NCBI GenBank assembly: GCA_023421505.1
Contig: JAEZTJ010000078.1
Location: forward strand, 1 to 64,000
DNA: 64,000 nt
Origin: Bacillota bacterium
GTDB lineage: Bacteria > Bacillota > Clostridia > Lachnospirales > Lachnospiraceae
Reading direction: 5' to 3'
Shown: positions 18,279 to 25,691 of the stretch, piece by piece
Layout of the letters: each line of letters begins with the position of its first letter
Numbering within the stretch: the first letter of the stretch is position 1
The notes under the pieces: generated by a model
What the model saw: the letters and a program-made list of their open reading frames with translations, nothing else
Told to the model about the DNA's origin: nothing
Databases searched by the model: none
Position numbers and translations under genes: made by a program

Positions 18279-18620
18279 TTAATATATGATGGTAGTAAAC
18301 ATGCCACCAGATTCTTCAGTCATATTGTTAGTCATATGATGCGGAATATGGCAATGAAGCGGCCATATTCCAGGATTATTTGCATGGAATATGATATCCC
18401 AGGTTTCCCCTGATGCTACATTAATGGTATTCTTTCTTCTTACACTGGTTGGTGAAATAGAATTTCCATCGGAAGCTATGACATCAAATTGGTGCTCATG
18501 TATATGAATCGGATGGGCATCCATCATCGCATTTCCTAATCTTACTTTCACATCATCAAAATACTTAACCCCATGTATTTCCTTATACTGCAAATTATTC
18601 AGATCTGGCGAAATAACCAT
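18279..18620 (-). pseudogene. C-terminal cupredoxin domain of a multicopper oxidase
   Basis: The 113 residues match only the last cupredoxin domain of multicopper oxidases: HPIHIHEHQF near residue 36 and WPLHCHIPHHM near residue 86, which hold the type 1 copper Cys, His and Met. The other two domains (about 300 residues) are absent. The ATG has GGAG 8 bp upstream and TATAAT-like DNA before it, so the fragment may be expressed as a single-domain copper protein. Alternatively it is a deletion remnant. After its stop, another frame continues about 36 codons (ending MYSMMEQLGMMN), possibly a frameshifted Met-rich tail. It lies at the edge of the Met-rich envelope cluster. Confidence 0.65.
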
Positions 18621-18824
18621 AAAATAATCTCCATCAATATATTATACAAACAATTTATGAGAGAAAAATAATTATGCTATTATTGTTAAATTTGATTTCT
18701 ATTTCCATGATTTAATGGGTGGACAATTTTCGCAAAAACACTTTTCATTATGTGCAAAAATTTGATTCAGATACTATTATCCGAACCAGATTTTTTATAT
18801 TATTCTATTTTCAGTTAACAGATA

Positions 18825-18959
18825 TTACTTTCTACTTGATTTATCTTTTGTTCTGTTAAGATCGCAACAATCCAACCTTCCACTGCCGTATAATTCCTTG
18901 TTTTCCTTAGCAAGCTCTTCGAGAAACTTATTTATTGCATTTTTAATTTTTTTGAGCAT
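18825..18959 (-). CDS. LDCC-motif small putative metal-binding protein
   Basis: A 44-residue ORF starting MLKKIKNAINKFLEEL behind a strong GGAGG site (spacing 7). It ends with a conserved-looking GRLDCCDLNR segment. Very small clostridial proteins with an LDCC motif are known and thought to bind metal. The two adjacent cysteines are the only ones. It sits between a methyltransferase remnant and a cupredoxin fragment, next to the sigma-54-linked envelope cluster. A metal role is inference; that it is a real gene is well supported by the start site and the motif. Confidence 0.7.
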   Translation of the reverse strand: MLKKIKNAINKFLEELAKENKELYGSGRLDCCDLNRTKDKSSRK

Positions 18960-19016
18960 AAATATACCTCCGTCATTTGTAAAATTATTGATTATCTAAG
19001 TTGCTCTCATAATATA

Positions 19017-19225
19017 CTATCTAATGTCTTTTATAACTATTTTTTTAACCACATCACCCACAAGATCAATTTCTTCGACGTTAATAAACCCGGCTGCCTT
19101 TATATTTTCGATTGTTCTCCGATTAATATTTGCACCCATCAAAACCGGGCAGATAAATGGAGCGATTACTCCAAGCACAGCAGCGATTGCTGGACTAAAT
19201 ATATCATAATACTGTTGTATGAAGA
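19017..19225 (-). pseudogene. 3' remnant of a UbiE-like methyltransferase
   Basis: The minus strand reads YYDIFSPAIAAVLG, then CPVLMGANINRRTIENIKAAGF, split here by wording only, and ends KKIVIKDIR with a TAG at 19017-19019. This matches the C-terminal end of class I SAM-dependent methyltransferases of the UbiE type, in which INRxTxxNIxxAGF is typical. No N-terminal half with the SAM-binding GxGxG is present: the upstream DNA belongs to the histidine kinase gene. The loss probably came from a deletion that placed the kinase gene here. Confidence 0.6.
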
Positions 19226-20605
19226 TTAAATGAAGATTTCAAATAAAGTTCCATTACCTCTCGAGCTTTTTACATTGATAACTCCTTCATGATCTTCAAT
19301 AATTCGATTTATAATTGATAGGCCTAAGCCAGTCCCCTCTTCTTTCGTAGTATAGAAGGGATCAAAAATCTTTTCAAGGTTTGCTTCATCAATCCCGAGA
19401 CCCGTATCCTCAAAGCTAATCCTAATTCTCTTCTCAGCTATGTATTGGGTCGCTACTTTAATATCTCCTCCACTTGGCATTGCATCTACTGCATTTAGGA
19501 TCAGATTCACAAATACCTGTATGATTTGTTCCCTGTCATAGTACCCTTCTGGTACATCACCTTTTAAGAATGAAACAGTGACTTTGTTCTGAGCAGTATA
19601 TTTGTTTGTTATTATTTGTACATCATCAATGATTTGATTGATCGAATAATATCCTCTCTCATTCCTTTCAGGTTTACCAAACTCCATTAAGGATTTGATT
19701 ACTTTATTCGCACGTTCTACTTCCTCATCAATAATTTCTAGTTCTTTCAACATATTATTATTGCTTGATAATTCCTTACTCATCGTCTGTTCTATCATCT
19801 TAATGATCGCCAAAGGATTCCTGATCTCATGAGCAATTCCTGTTGCCAGCTGCCCAACCGATGCCAGTTTATCATTCCGATGCATCTGAAGCTTCATCTT
19901 GTTCATATCCGTAATATCTTCAATGATGATTACCAGCCCTTTATTTTTGCTTTCCAAACTTAGTGGAAATAAATCAATTTTTATATTAACTTCTTTATTT
20001 TCTTTTCGAAGATTTCTTTCAATACTGGTTTTCGGTTGATTGCTCCAATAAGCTTTATTAATTAAGTCCTCGATATCTTTACTACAAGAAAAAATATCAA
20101 TAAAATTCAGACCAATACAGTCTGTTGTCATTCCCAATATCTTCTTTGCACCTTCATTAATTGAGGTGATAAAAAAATCATTATTGATTGCTATAATTCC
20201 AAGATGAATACTTTCCAGAACAGAATTCGTATAATTCTCTAATATCACATATTTATTTAGCTGACTATCCATTGTTTTAACTGCCAGATTCTTTTTCTCC
20301 ACCAATATTCCTGTAACGATTCCAATCGCAACAAAAAGAAATACATCCAACAGCTCATAGATTGCGTCTCCTTGTGGTCCCAGAGATAACAGTTTCTGAG
20401 GTGAATAGATAATACTGATTATGACCGCTGTCACGGTTCCACCTTTAAAACCGAATTGGATTGATGCAAGAATGATAGGAATATAATATAGTAAAGTGAA
20501 TACTTGATGCCATGGTCCTTCCTGTGTTTTGGTAATTAAATGTAATATGGTAATCACTGCTATCAAAATTAAAATAATAATTTTAAAGCATGTTTTTCGT
20601 TTCAT
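19226..20605 (-). CDS. NtrB-like sensor histidine kinase
   Basis: A 459-residue membrane kinase. About four membrane segments in the first 110 residues resemble the DUF4118/KdpD-type module. A PAS domain (about 125-235, SVLESIHLGIIAINNDFFI) is followed by the phosphoacceptor H in GIAHEIRNPLAIIKM (about 260), the N box NLILNAVDAM, and ATP-lid motifs DTGLGID and GTGLGLSI. The domain order and NPL-type H box are those of NtrB-like kinases that partner sigma-54 activators, so the NtrC-type regulator at 24312-25661 is the likely partner. Its start overlaps the preceding zinc-ribbon gene by 4 bp (ATGA). Confidence 0.88.
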   Translation of the reverse strand: MKRKTCFKIIILILIAVITILHLITKTQEGPWHQVFTLLYYIPIILASIQFGFKGGTVTAVIISIIYSPQKLLSLGPQGDAIYELLDVFLFVAIGIVTGILVEKKNLAVKTMDSQLNKYVILENYTNSVLESIHLGIIAINNDFFITSINEGAKKILGMTTDCIGLNFIDIFSCSKDIEDLINKAYWSNQPKTSIERNLRKENKEVNIKIDLFPLSLESKNKGLVIIIEDITDMNKMKLQMHRNDKLASVGQLATGIAHEIRNPLAIIKMIEQTMSKELSSNNNMLKELEIIDEEVERANKVIKSLMEFGKPERNERGYYSINQIIDDVQIITNKYTAQNKVTVSFLKGDVPEGYYDREQIIQVFVNLILNAVDAMPSGGDIKVATQYIAEKRIRISFEDTGLGIDEANLEKIFDPFYTTKEEGTGLGLSIINRIIEDHEGVINVKSSRGNGTLFEIFI

Positions 20606-20865
20606 TCATTACCACCTTTTCTTAGAGTCGCTTTGCAATATGGGCAGTACTTCCAATTAACATCTACCATTTTCTCACAGTCAGGACACTTCCTTTTCAA
20701 GGTCTCTTTACATACCGGGCAGACATTATAGCTTGATTCAATATAATAACCACAATTCGGACATTTCTTACCACTTTTTTGCTCAAACAATGTTTTATAA
20801 TTTTCTTTATATATTAAAAAATAATATACGATCAATATAACCGCTACCAGTAACAAAAGAGTCAT
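20602..20865 (-). CDS. Membrane-anchored double zinc-ribbon protein
   Basis: An 87-residue protein with one N-terminal membrane segment (about 2-18) and four Cys pairs forming two zinc ribbons: CPNCGYYI with CPVC, and CPDC with WKYCPYC. The second ribbon has the WKxCPxC signature shared with three other proteins of this cluster. It overlaps the kinase start by 4 bp and directly abuts the upstream gene, so it is translationally coupled. A role in sensing or tethering is possible but unproven. Confidence 0.75.
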   Translation of the reverse strand: MTLLLLVAVILIVYYFLIYKENYKTLFEQKSGKKCPNCGYYIESSYNVCPVCKETLKRKCPDCEKMVDVNWKYCPYCKATLRKGGNE

Positions 20866-21198
20866 TTATTTCACACTCCCGTCCTTCAGAGGGTTCCCAC
20901 ATCTGGGGCAAATCTTCCAATCATCACCTTCTATTGGATATCCGCATTGATTGCATTTCTTTGGCTCTGTTGTGGTAATGATTTTTAGCAATGTTACAGC
21001 GACTAAAATTAATATGAGTGCAAACAGAAGGAAACCAATGATATTGCCATAATAATATACTGAATTGCTATAATAATTCATGTGCATACCCATCCCACCG
21101 GTATACCCGTTAGCCATCATCGGGAGGACATAATTATAAATTAGTAATAAAATAAAGATGCTTAAAAGTAGATATAGAATTGTTTTTTTAAAATTCAT
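20866..21198 (-). CDS. Membrane protein with C-terminal zinc ribbon
   Basis: A 110-residue protein with two membrane segments (about 5-22 and 48-70) flanking a Gly/Met-rich extracytoplasmic loop (NGYTGGMGMHMNYY), then a cytoplasmic zinc ribbon CNQCGYPIEGDDWKICPRC. The start at 21198 has AGGAGGTCTAT; a longer frame lacks a site. It is first in a tight three-gene run ending in the NtrB-like kinase. The Met/His loop beside a WKxCPxC ribbon repeats the theme of this locus. Confidence 0.75.
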   Translation of the reverse strand: MNFKKTILYLLLSIFILLLIYNYVLPMMANGYTGGMGMHMNYYSNSVYYYGNIIGFLLFALILILVAVTLLKIITTTEPKKCNQCGYPIEGDDWKICPRCGNPLKDGSVK

Positions 21199-21337
21199 AT
21201 AGACCTCCTTAATTGAATCAGGCAATGCTTTTCTTTTGTATATAATAACACATACAGATAGGAAGCCCCTTTTCTGTATATGTCATTATAGATCATGATG
21301 ATAAAAGTTCGTATTTCTATCGTAACTTTTGGATTCA

Positions 21338-21448
21338 CTACATCTGAGATGCCGGCATTAGACCGTACATATAAACCAAATATCCAACAACTAATACAAC
21401 AACAATACCTGCTACGATACCTAATATGGTTAAAGTTTTCTTATTCAT
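21338..21448 (-). CDS. 36-residue single-span membrane peptide
   Basis: MNKKTLTILGIVAGIVVVLV begins a peptide with one membrane helix and a short tail ending PASQM. The ATG has GGGGTG 7 bp upstream. A textbook sigma-54 promoter (21489-21503) lies about 40 bp upstream, placing the start point about 30 nt before the ATG. It may be the first gene of the transcript that continues into 21198-19226. No family is recognised. Such small membrane peptides often act as subunits or signals; here that is only inference. Confidence 0.7.
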   Translation of the reverse strand: MNKKTLTILGIVAGIVVVLVVGYLVYMYGLMPASQM

Positions 21449-21488
21449 GATATCACCCCTTTGCTTTTATGTAATATTTATAATTAAA

Positions 21489-21503
21489 GCAATTTTTATG
21501 CCA
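21489..21503 (-). promoter_or_regulatory. Sigma-54 promoter (-24/-12)
   Basis: On the minus strand, TTGGCATAAAAATTGCTT contains GG at -24 (21501-21502) and GC at -12 (21489-21490), separated by exactly 10 bp, matching the TGGCA-N7-TTGCT consensus. It drives the 36-residue peptide and probably the three genes after it. rpoN lies immediately upstream. Confidence 0.85.
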
Positions 21504-21532
21504 ATTGTAATAGCATAATACTTGCTGCTGAA

Positions 21533-22921
21533 CTAATATTTCTTTCTTTTACTTGAAGCTCGAAATCCCAGCTCTTCTCTATACTTTGCAGCGGTTCTTC
21601 TTGCGATATTCAAGTTCTCCTTATTTAGTAAATTACAGATTTCTTGATCAGAGAGCGGTTTGCGGCTATCTTCCGCCTTAATTAATTGTTCTATCGTTTT
21701 CTTTATTCTATTTGTTGAAACATCTTCTTCTCCAACCCCGATGAGGATTCCCTTTGTGAAGAGGTTCTTAAGCTTAAGTGTTCCGCCTGGCGCACTGATA
21801 TATTTATCCTTAATCGCCCTGCTCACGGTAGATTCATGGAGATTTAACTCTGAAGCAAGATCCTTTAAATTCATTGGTTTTAGATATGCTTCCCCATGAT
21901 CGAAATAATCCTTTTGATACTTAATTATAAGCTCCAATATCCGGTATATCGTAAGCCTTCTTTGTTCAATGCCCTTAATGAAGTAAATAGCATGATTGAC
22001 TTTATCTTTTAAAAAATCCGTAACCTCCTGATTATGACCTTCTTTTATCATACTCCGGTAATACGTATTTACATTCAACCTTGGAAGCATGGAGTCATTC
22101 ATAATAATGTAATACTCCTCGCCAATCTTCTTCACAAATGCTTCCGGAATGATATAGCCAACGTCCGAACCCGTGTAAAATCCGCGGGAAGGTTTCGGTT
22201 CCAATGATCGAATGATGTCTGTATAATACTGAGCCTTTTCAAGTGATACTTTAAGTAATTTTGCAATATCCTTTAGCTTATTCTCTGCCAGCTGCTCCAT
22301 ATGATGATGAATAATCTCTTCTAGATTTACATCATACTGATTTTTCTTTTTCAGTTGAATGATCAGGCATTCTCTGAAATCTTCCGCGCCGATTCCCCAG
22401 GGTTCCAGCTCTTTAATCTTATTCAATGCCTGCATTGCAAGCGAATCCGATATCTTTAATTCTTGCGCCACTTCACTTATATCATCCGTTATATACCCAT
22501 CCTCATTGATCATTTCAATCAAATATTCACAGATAACCTTAATATCTTCATCCAGTCCAATCAACTGCTCATACAAGTAATCCTTTAATGAAGCCTGCTG
22601 AGATACATAATTAATTGGATTGTCCTCCGTATCATCCGGGTGTTGATAGGATATTTCACTCAGATACAATTCATGGTTACCTGCTGGCAGGAGCTGATCA
22701 TAATCTAACTTTTTTTCTTCTTTTGATGGGCTTTTATCATCCATTTCGTCGGTTTCAATCGGTGAATCGTAATCAATTTCAAGAAGCGGATTAGCATCCA
22801 GCTCACTCTCGATACATTCTTGCAATTCATAAATCGGCATCTGGAGAAGCTGCAGTGAGACTCTCATTTCATTGGTTAAAATAAGTCTTTGCTCCTGGTA
22901 CATCCCATGATTCAGATTCAT
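21533..22921 (-). CDS. rpoN: RNA polymerase sigma-54 factor
   Basis: A 462-residue sigma-54. The N-terminal activator-interacting region begins NLNHGMYQEQRLILTNEM with QLLQMPIYELQ, an acidic linker follows (DEMDDKSPSKEEKK), the core-binding and HTH region includes LASELNLHESTVSRAI, and the RpoN box ARRTAAKYREELGF is at the C-terminus. The ATG at 22921 was chosen from GGAGGTGGAG spacing and family N-termini; a TTG two codons earlier is possible. It is not an isolated housekeeping copy: an activator, kinase and sigma-54 promoters lie within 4 kb. Confidence 0.95.
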   Translation of the reverse strand: MNLNHGMYQEQRLILTNEMRVSLQLLQMPIYELQECIESELDANPLLEIDYDSPIETDEMDDKSPSKEEKKLDYDQLLPAGNHELYLSEISYQHPDDTEDNPINYVSQQASLKDYLYEQLIGLDEDIKVICEYLIEMINEDGYITDDISEVAQELKISDSLAMQALNKIKELEPWGIGAEDFRECLIIQLKKKNQYDVNLEEIIHHHMEQLAENKLKDIAKLLKVSLEKAQYYTDIIRSLEPKPSRGFYTGSDVGYIIPEAFVKKIGEEYYIIMNDSMLPRLNVNTYYRSMIKEGHNQEVTDFLKDKVNHAIYFIKGIEQRRLTIYRILELIIKYQKDYFDHGEAYLKPMNLKDLASELNLHESTVSRAIKDKYISAPGGTLKLKNLFTKGILIGVGEEDVSTNRIKKTIEQLIKAEDSRKPLSDQEICNLLNKENLNIARRTAAKYREELGFRASSKRKKY

Positions 22922-22972
22922 ATTCAACTTCTCCACCTCCATTCATGTTCTATGGCTATTTTATTGTCTTAA

Positions 22973-22990
22973 TATGTAGTTTGTATGTAG
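22973..22990. promoter_or_regulatory. Direct repeat upstream of rpoN
   Basis: TATGTAG-TTTG-TATGTAG is a direct repeat with an 11-bp period about 50 bp upstream of the rpoN start. An 11-bp direct repeat is typical of OmpR-family binding sites. Related TATGTA/TACATA motifs occur before the 31626 gene. Confidence 0.4.
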
Positions 22991-23068
22991 ATGAAAATGA
23001 TAATTCGCCGACAGTAAATGGTAAAACATTGTGATGTATCCCTGTAGATGCTTCTGAGAATATATAAT

Positions 23069-23109
23069 AAGAGCTATCCTAGAATTTACACTTTTCTCGG
23101 ATAACTCTT
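23069..23109 (-). terminator. Probable intrinsic terminator of the Met-rich gene
   Basis: AAGAGTTATCC and GGATAGCTCTT pair as an 11-bp stem with one G-U pair and a 19-nt loop. The U-tract is weak (ATTATATATTC). It follows the 23139 stop on the minus strand. Confidence 0.5.
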
Positions 23110-23138
23110 ATTCGTTAACTACATATCAAAGGATCGGA

Positions 23139-23552
23139 TTACATACCGCCCATCATTCCCATCATGCCGCCCATCATTCCCATTCCGCCACCGGAATTTC
23201 CTTGCATGTTCGTACTAGAATTAGAATTTCCGCTCATATTGCCCTGCATGTTCATTCCTGCACTCATATTTCCCTGCATATTCATACCGGAATTCATATT
23301 GCCCTGCATGTTCATTCCTGCGTTCATGTTGTTCTGCATCATACCATTCATGTTGCCATTCATGCCATAGGTACCGTTCATACCGTATGAACCATTCATG
23401 CCGTTCATTCCGTTCTGGCTCATGCCATATCGGTTCATATTATTATAATACTGATAATTAGAAAACTGCTGAATTCCCCAAAGTACTGCAAAACTGATAA
23501 TGATACCAGCAAGCGAAACAACTGCCAATTTTAACCAAGGATTCTTATTCAT
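23139..23552 (-). CDS. Anchored Met/Asn/Gly-rich repeat protein
   Basis: A 137-residue protein. An N-terminal anchor (KLAVVSLAGIIISFAVLWG, about 8-26) is followed by about 110 extracytoplasmic residues composed almost only of Met, Asn, Gly, Gln and Ser. They include three 10-residue repeats like AGMNMQGNMN (DNA about 23226-23330) and a C-terminus MGGMMGMMGGM. Roughly a quarter of the residues are Met. Methionine arrays bind Cu(I) or Ag(I) in known proteins; here that is inference. It lies 15 bp downstream of the 23568 zinc-ribbon gene, so it is transcribed from the sigma-54 promoter at 24022. Ribosome binding site AAGGAGG. Confidence 0.8.
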   Translation of the reverse strand: MNKNPWLKLAVVSLAGIIISFAVLWGIQQFSNYQYYNNMNRYGMSQNGMNGMNGSYGMNGTYGMNGNMNGMMQNNMNAGMNMQGNMNSGMNMQGNMSAGMNMQGNMSGNSNSSTNMQGNSGGGMGMMGGMMGMMGGM

Positions 23553-23567
23553 TTTACTACCTCCTTA

Positions 23568-23978
23568 CTAATTTTCTTTTACTTCTGCTGCACAATAAGG
23601 GCAAACCTTCCAGCCATCTTCCAATGTTCTGCCGCAAACATCACAGGTCTTCTTTGATCTCGGAGCCTGAGTAAAGCTACCCCTAAACGCTGCATAATCC
23701 TGCTGAGTAAAAAGATAATTCTTCGCTGCCATAACTAATCCCACGAGTAATGCTATAACGAATAACACAAACAATACTTTAACTAAAAATACAAGTAAAA
23801 CAGAAAAAGTTCCTAAGCCGAATCCATAACCATTCATGTACATATGTTCACCTCCATAGCTTCCTAATATATTTACACTAAAATAATTTGTTGGGAATAA
23901 TAGTTCTTTCGCCAGCCACAAAATTGCGATGCCGGCAAGTGAAATAAGAATTAGTTTATAAATTGAATTCTTCTGCAT
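23568..23978 (-). CDS. Two-span membrane protein with zinc ribbon
   Basis: A 136-residue protein: membrane helix at about 9-25, a Gly/Tyr/Met-containing loop (GSYGGEHMYMNGYGFG), a second helix at about 60-85, then a cytoplasmic zinc ribbon CDVCGRTLEDGWKVCPYC. The start at 23978 follows GAGGAGGTG. It is the first gene after a near-consensus sigma-54 promoter, with the Met-rich gene next. The architecture is nearly identical to the 20866-21198 product, so the two are probably paralogues. Confidence 0.8.
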   Translation of the reverse strand: MQKNSIYKLILISLAGIAILWLAKELLFPTNYFSVNILGSYGGEHMYMNGYGFGLGTFSVLLVFLVKVLFVLFVIALLVGLVMAAKNYLFTQQDYAAFRGSFTQAPRSKKTCDVCGRTLEDGWKVCPYCAAEVKEN

Positions 23979-24021
23979 CTTATACACCTCCTCTCGATTA
24001 TTCCTTACATATATAAGTAAA

Positions 24022-24035
24022 GCAATTACCGTGCC
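24022..24035 (-). promoter_or_regulatory. Consensus sigma-54 promoter
   Basis: Minus strand TTGGCACGGTAATTGCTTT matches the sigma-54 consensus TGGCACG-N4-TTGCT at every core position, with GG (24034-24035) and GC (24022-24023) 10 bp apart. The start point is about 33 nt before the 23978 ATG. Confidence 0.92.
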
Positions 24036-24088
24036 AAAGTAGAAAGAGACTGGATCAAATCATTCATCCTGAGCAAAGTTAGGGAGCC

Positions 24089-24150
24089 TTACATCCCATA
24101 ATGCACTATTAGGCTGATTAATTACGACCGGCCTGATAATTGGGATGTTA
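24089..24150. promoter_or_regulatory. Inverted repeat, candidate enhancer site
   Basis: TTACATCCCATAAT and ATAATTGGGATGTTA are inverted copies separated by about 33 bp, with an inner AGGC/GCCT pair. They sit about 80-140 bp upstream of the sigma-54 start point, the usual distance for NtrC-type activator sites. No T-run follows on either strand, so a terminator is unlikely. Confidence 0.45.
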
Positions 24151-24311
24151 TTATCCTTATAAAATGCTATAGACTATGTTTTAAATCAGTCTCTTCTTAT
24201 ACAAATAATATTGATTATCTTAAATACTTCACTTGCAAAAATTGTAGCTTCGCACACTTTGTGTTTAAATGTGCAATTTTATACATTGCAATGTTCAATT
24301 TTGAACAGTAC

Positions 24312-25661
24312 CTATTTTAAATTGAATTTATCCATCCGATAGACCAGGGCATGCCTGGATAATCCTAATAACTTGGCTGCATGTGTTTGATTTCCTTTTG
24401 CCATATCGAGCGCCTGCTTTACAAAGCTCTCTTCAACCTCTTCCAAGCGAATCCCTTCTTCCGGCAGTACGAAGTAATCTTTTTTATTTGAAAACGCACC
24501 CTTTAATATTTCCTTGGGAAGCAGGGATGGTTCAATTCTTTGATCGGATGACAAGATAATAAGACGCTCAATAAGGTTTTCCAATTCTCTGATGTTACCC
24601 GGAAAATCATAATTTTTAATTATCTCCAAGGTATCTTTATCCATTAAAATTTTCCCTTTATTAATCTCTTTGCAATACTTATCAATAAAATAATCAACCA
24701 AGAGCGGTATATCATCTTTTCTCTCGCGTAAGGGCGGTAAATAGATCGGGATCACTTTTAATCGGTATAATAGATCTTCCCGAAAATCTCCCTTTTCCAC
24801 CATCTTTTCCAAATCACGATTCGTCGCAGCAATAATTCTTACGTCTGCTTTAATCACTTCCAAGCCACCAACTCTCTCGAATTCTTTTTCTTGTAAAACT
24901 CGGAGAATCTTAACTTGCAGAGGAAGACTGAGCTCCCCTATTTCATCTAAGAATAGCGTCCCTCCCTGCGCCCGGTCAAACCTTCCTGCCTTCCTGGTAT
25001 TCGCTCCGGTGAAGGCTCCTTTTTCATAACCGAACAGTTCACTTTCGATCAAAGTCTCTGGTATTGCACCACAATTGACCGTAATAAATGGTTTGCTATT
25101 TCTACTGCTTTTATTATGAATCGAGGCTGCAATTCCTTCTTTTCCTGTACCGCTTTCACCGATAATCAGAACGGAGGCATTTGTATCGGCCACTTTATTT
25201 ACCAGTTCATAGACATCCTGCATCTTCTTACTGCTGCCTATTATTTTCCCATTAAAGATTTGATTTGCCGTTTCCTTCAGATAGTCGATTTCCTTATTGA
25301 GCCGATCTATATTTAGTGCTTTAAAAATGGATAACTTCAAGTCATTAATATCAAATGGTTTCGAAACATAATCAACTGCTCCAAGCTTCATTGCTTCCAC
25401 TGCAGCATCGGTACTACCGTGAGCTGTAATCACAATAACAGGTAGCTTATTATTTATTGTCTTTATCCTACGAAGGACCTCCATACCATCTATCTTAGGC
25501 ATCCGATAGTCTAAAATCACCAAATTGGGCTCTTCATCTAGGAATAGATGATAAGCCTCCTCGCCGTCGCAAGCTTCCACTACGTCAAAGTTTTCTTCTC
25601 TGAGATTTTTTCCTAATATCCATCGCATATTTTTTTCATCATCTGCGATCAGTATCTTCAT
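24312..25661 (-). CDS. NtrC-type sigma-54 activator response regulator
   Basis: A 449-residue regulator. The receiver domain (1-120) has the acidic pair near residue 8 and the phosphorylated Asp in LVILDYRMPK. The AAA+ domain (about 140-370) has Walker A GESGTGKEG, the sigma-54-contacting GAFTGA loop, and Walker B GGTLFLDEIGEL. A Fis-type helix-turn-helix (GNQTHAAKLLGLSRHALVYRM) ends the protein. The intact GAFTGA shows it can open sigma-54 promoters, two of which lie nearby. Last gene of the operon 27727-24312. Its kinase could be either the adjacent HAMP kinase or the NtrB-like one. Confidence 0.93.
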   Translation of the reverse strand: MKILIADDEKNMRWILGKNLREENFDVVEACDGEEAYHLFLDEEPNLVILDYRMPKIDGMEVLRRIKTINNKLPVIVITAHGSTDAAVEAMKLGAVDYVSKPFDINDLKLSIFKALNIDRLNKEIDYLKETANQIFNGKIIGSSKKMQDVYELVNKVADTNASVLIIGESGTGKEGIAASIHNKSSRNSKPFITVNCGAIPETLIESELFGYEKGAFTGANTRKAGRFDRAQGGTLFLDEIGELSLPLQVKILRVLQEKEFERVGGLEVIKADVRIIAATNRDLEKMVEKGDFREDLLYRLKVIPIYLPPLRERKDDIPLLVDYFIDKYCKEINKGKILMDKDTLEIIKNYDFPGNIRELENLIERLIILSSDQRIEPSLLPKEILKGAFSNKKDYFVLPEEGIRLEEVEESFVKQALDMAKGNQTHAAKLLGLSRHALVYRMDKFNLK

Positions 25662-25691
25662 AAGTAGCCTCCTAACCCATATACAAATGCA

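Noticed and set aside
21226..21337. Inverted repeat ACATACAG...CTGTATATGT as a terminator
   Set aside because: No T-run follows on the minus strand and the genes on both sides are probably co-transcribed; no function can be supported.
23164..23390. Plus-strand ORFs antisense to the Met-rich gene
   Set aside because: They are shadows of the repeat; the minus frame has the ribosome binding site and an anchor helix.
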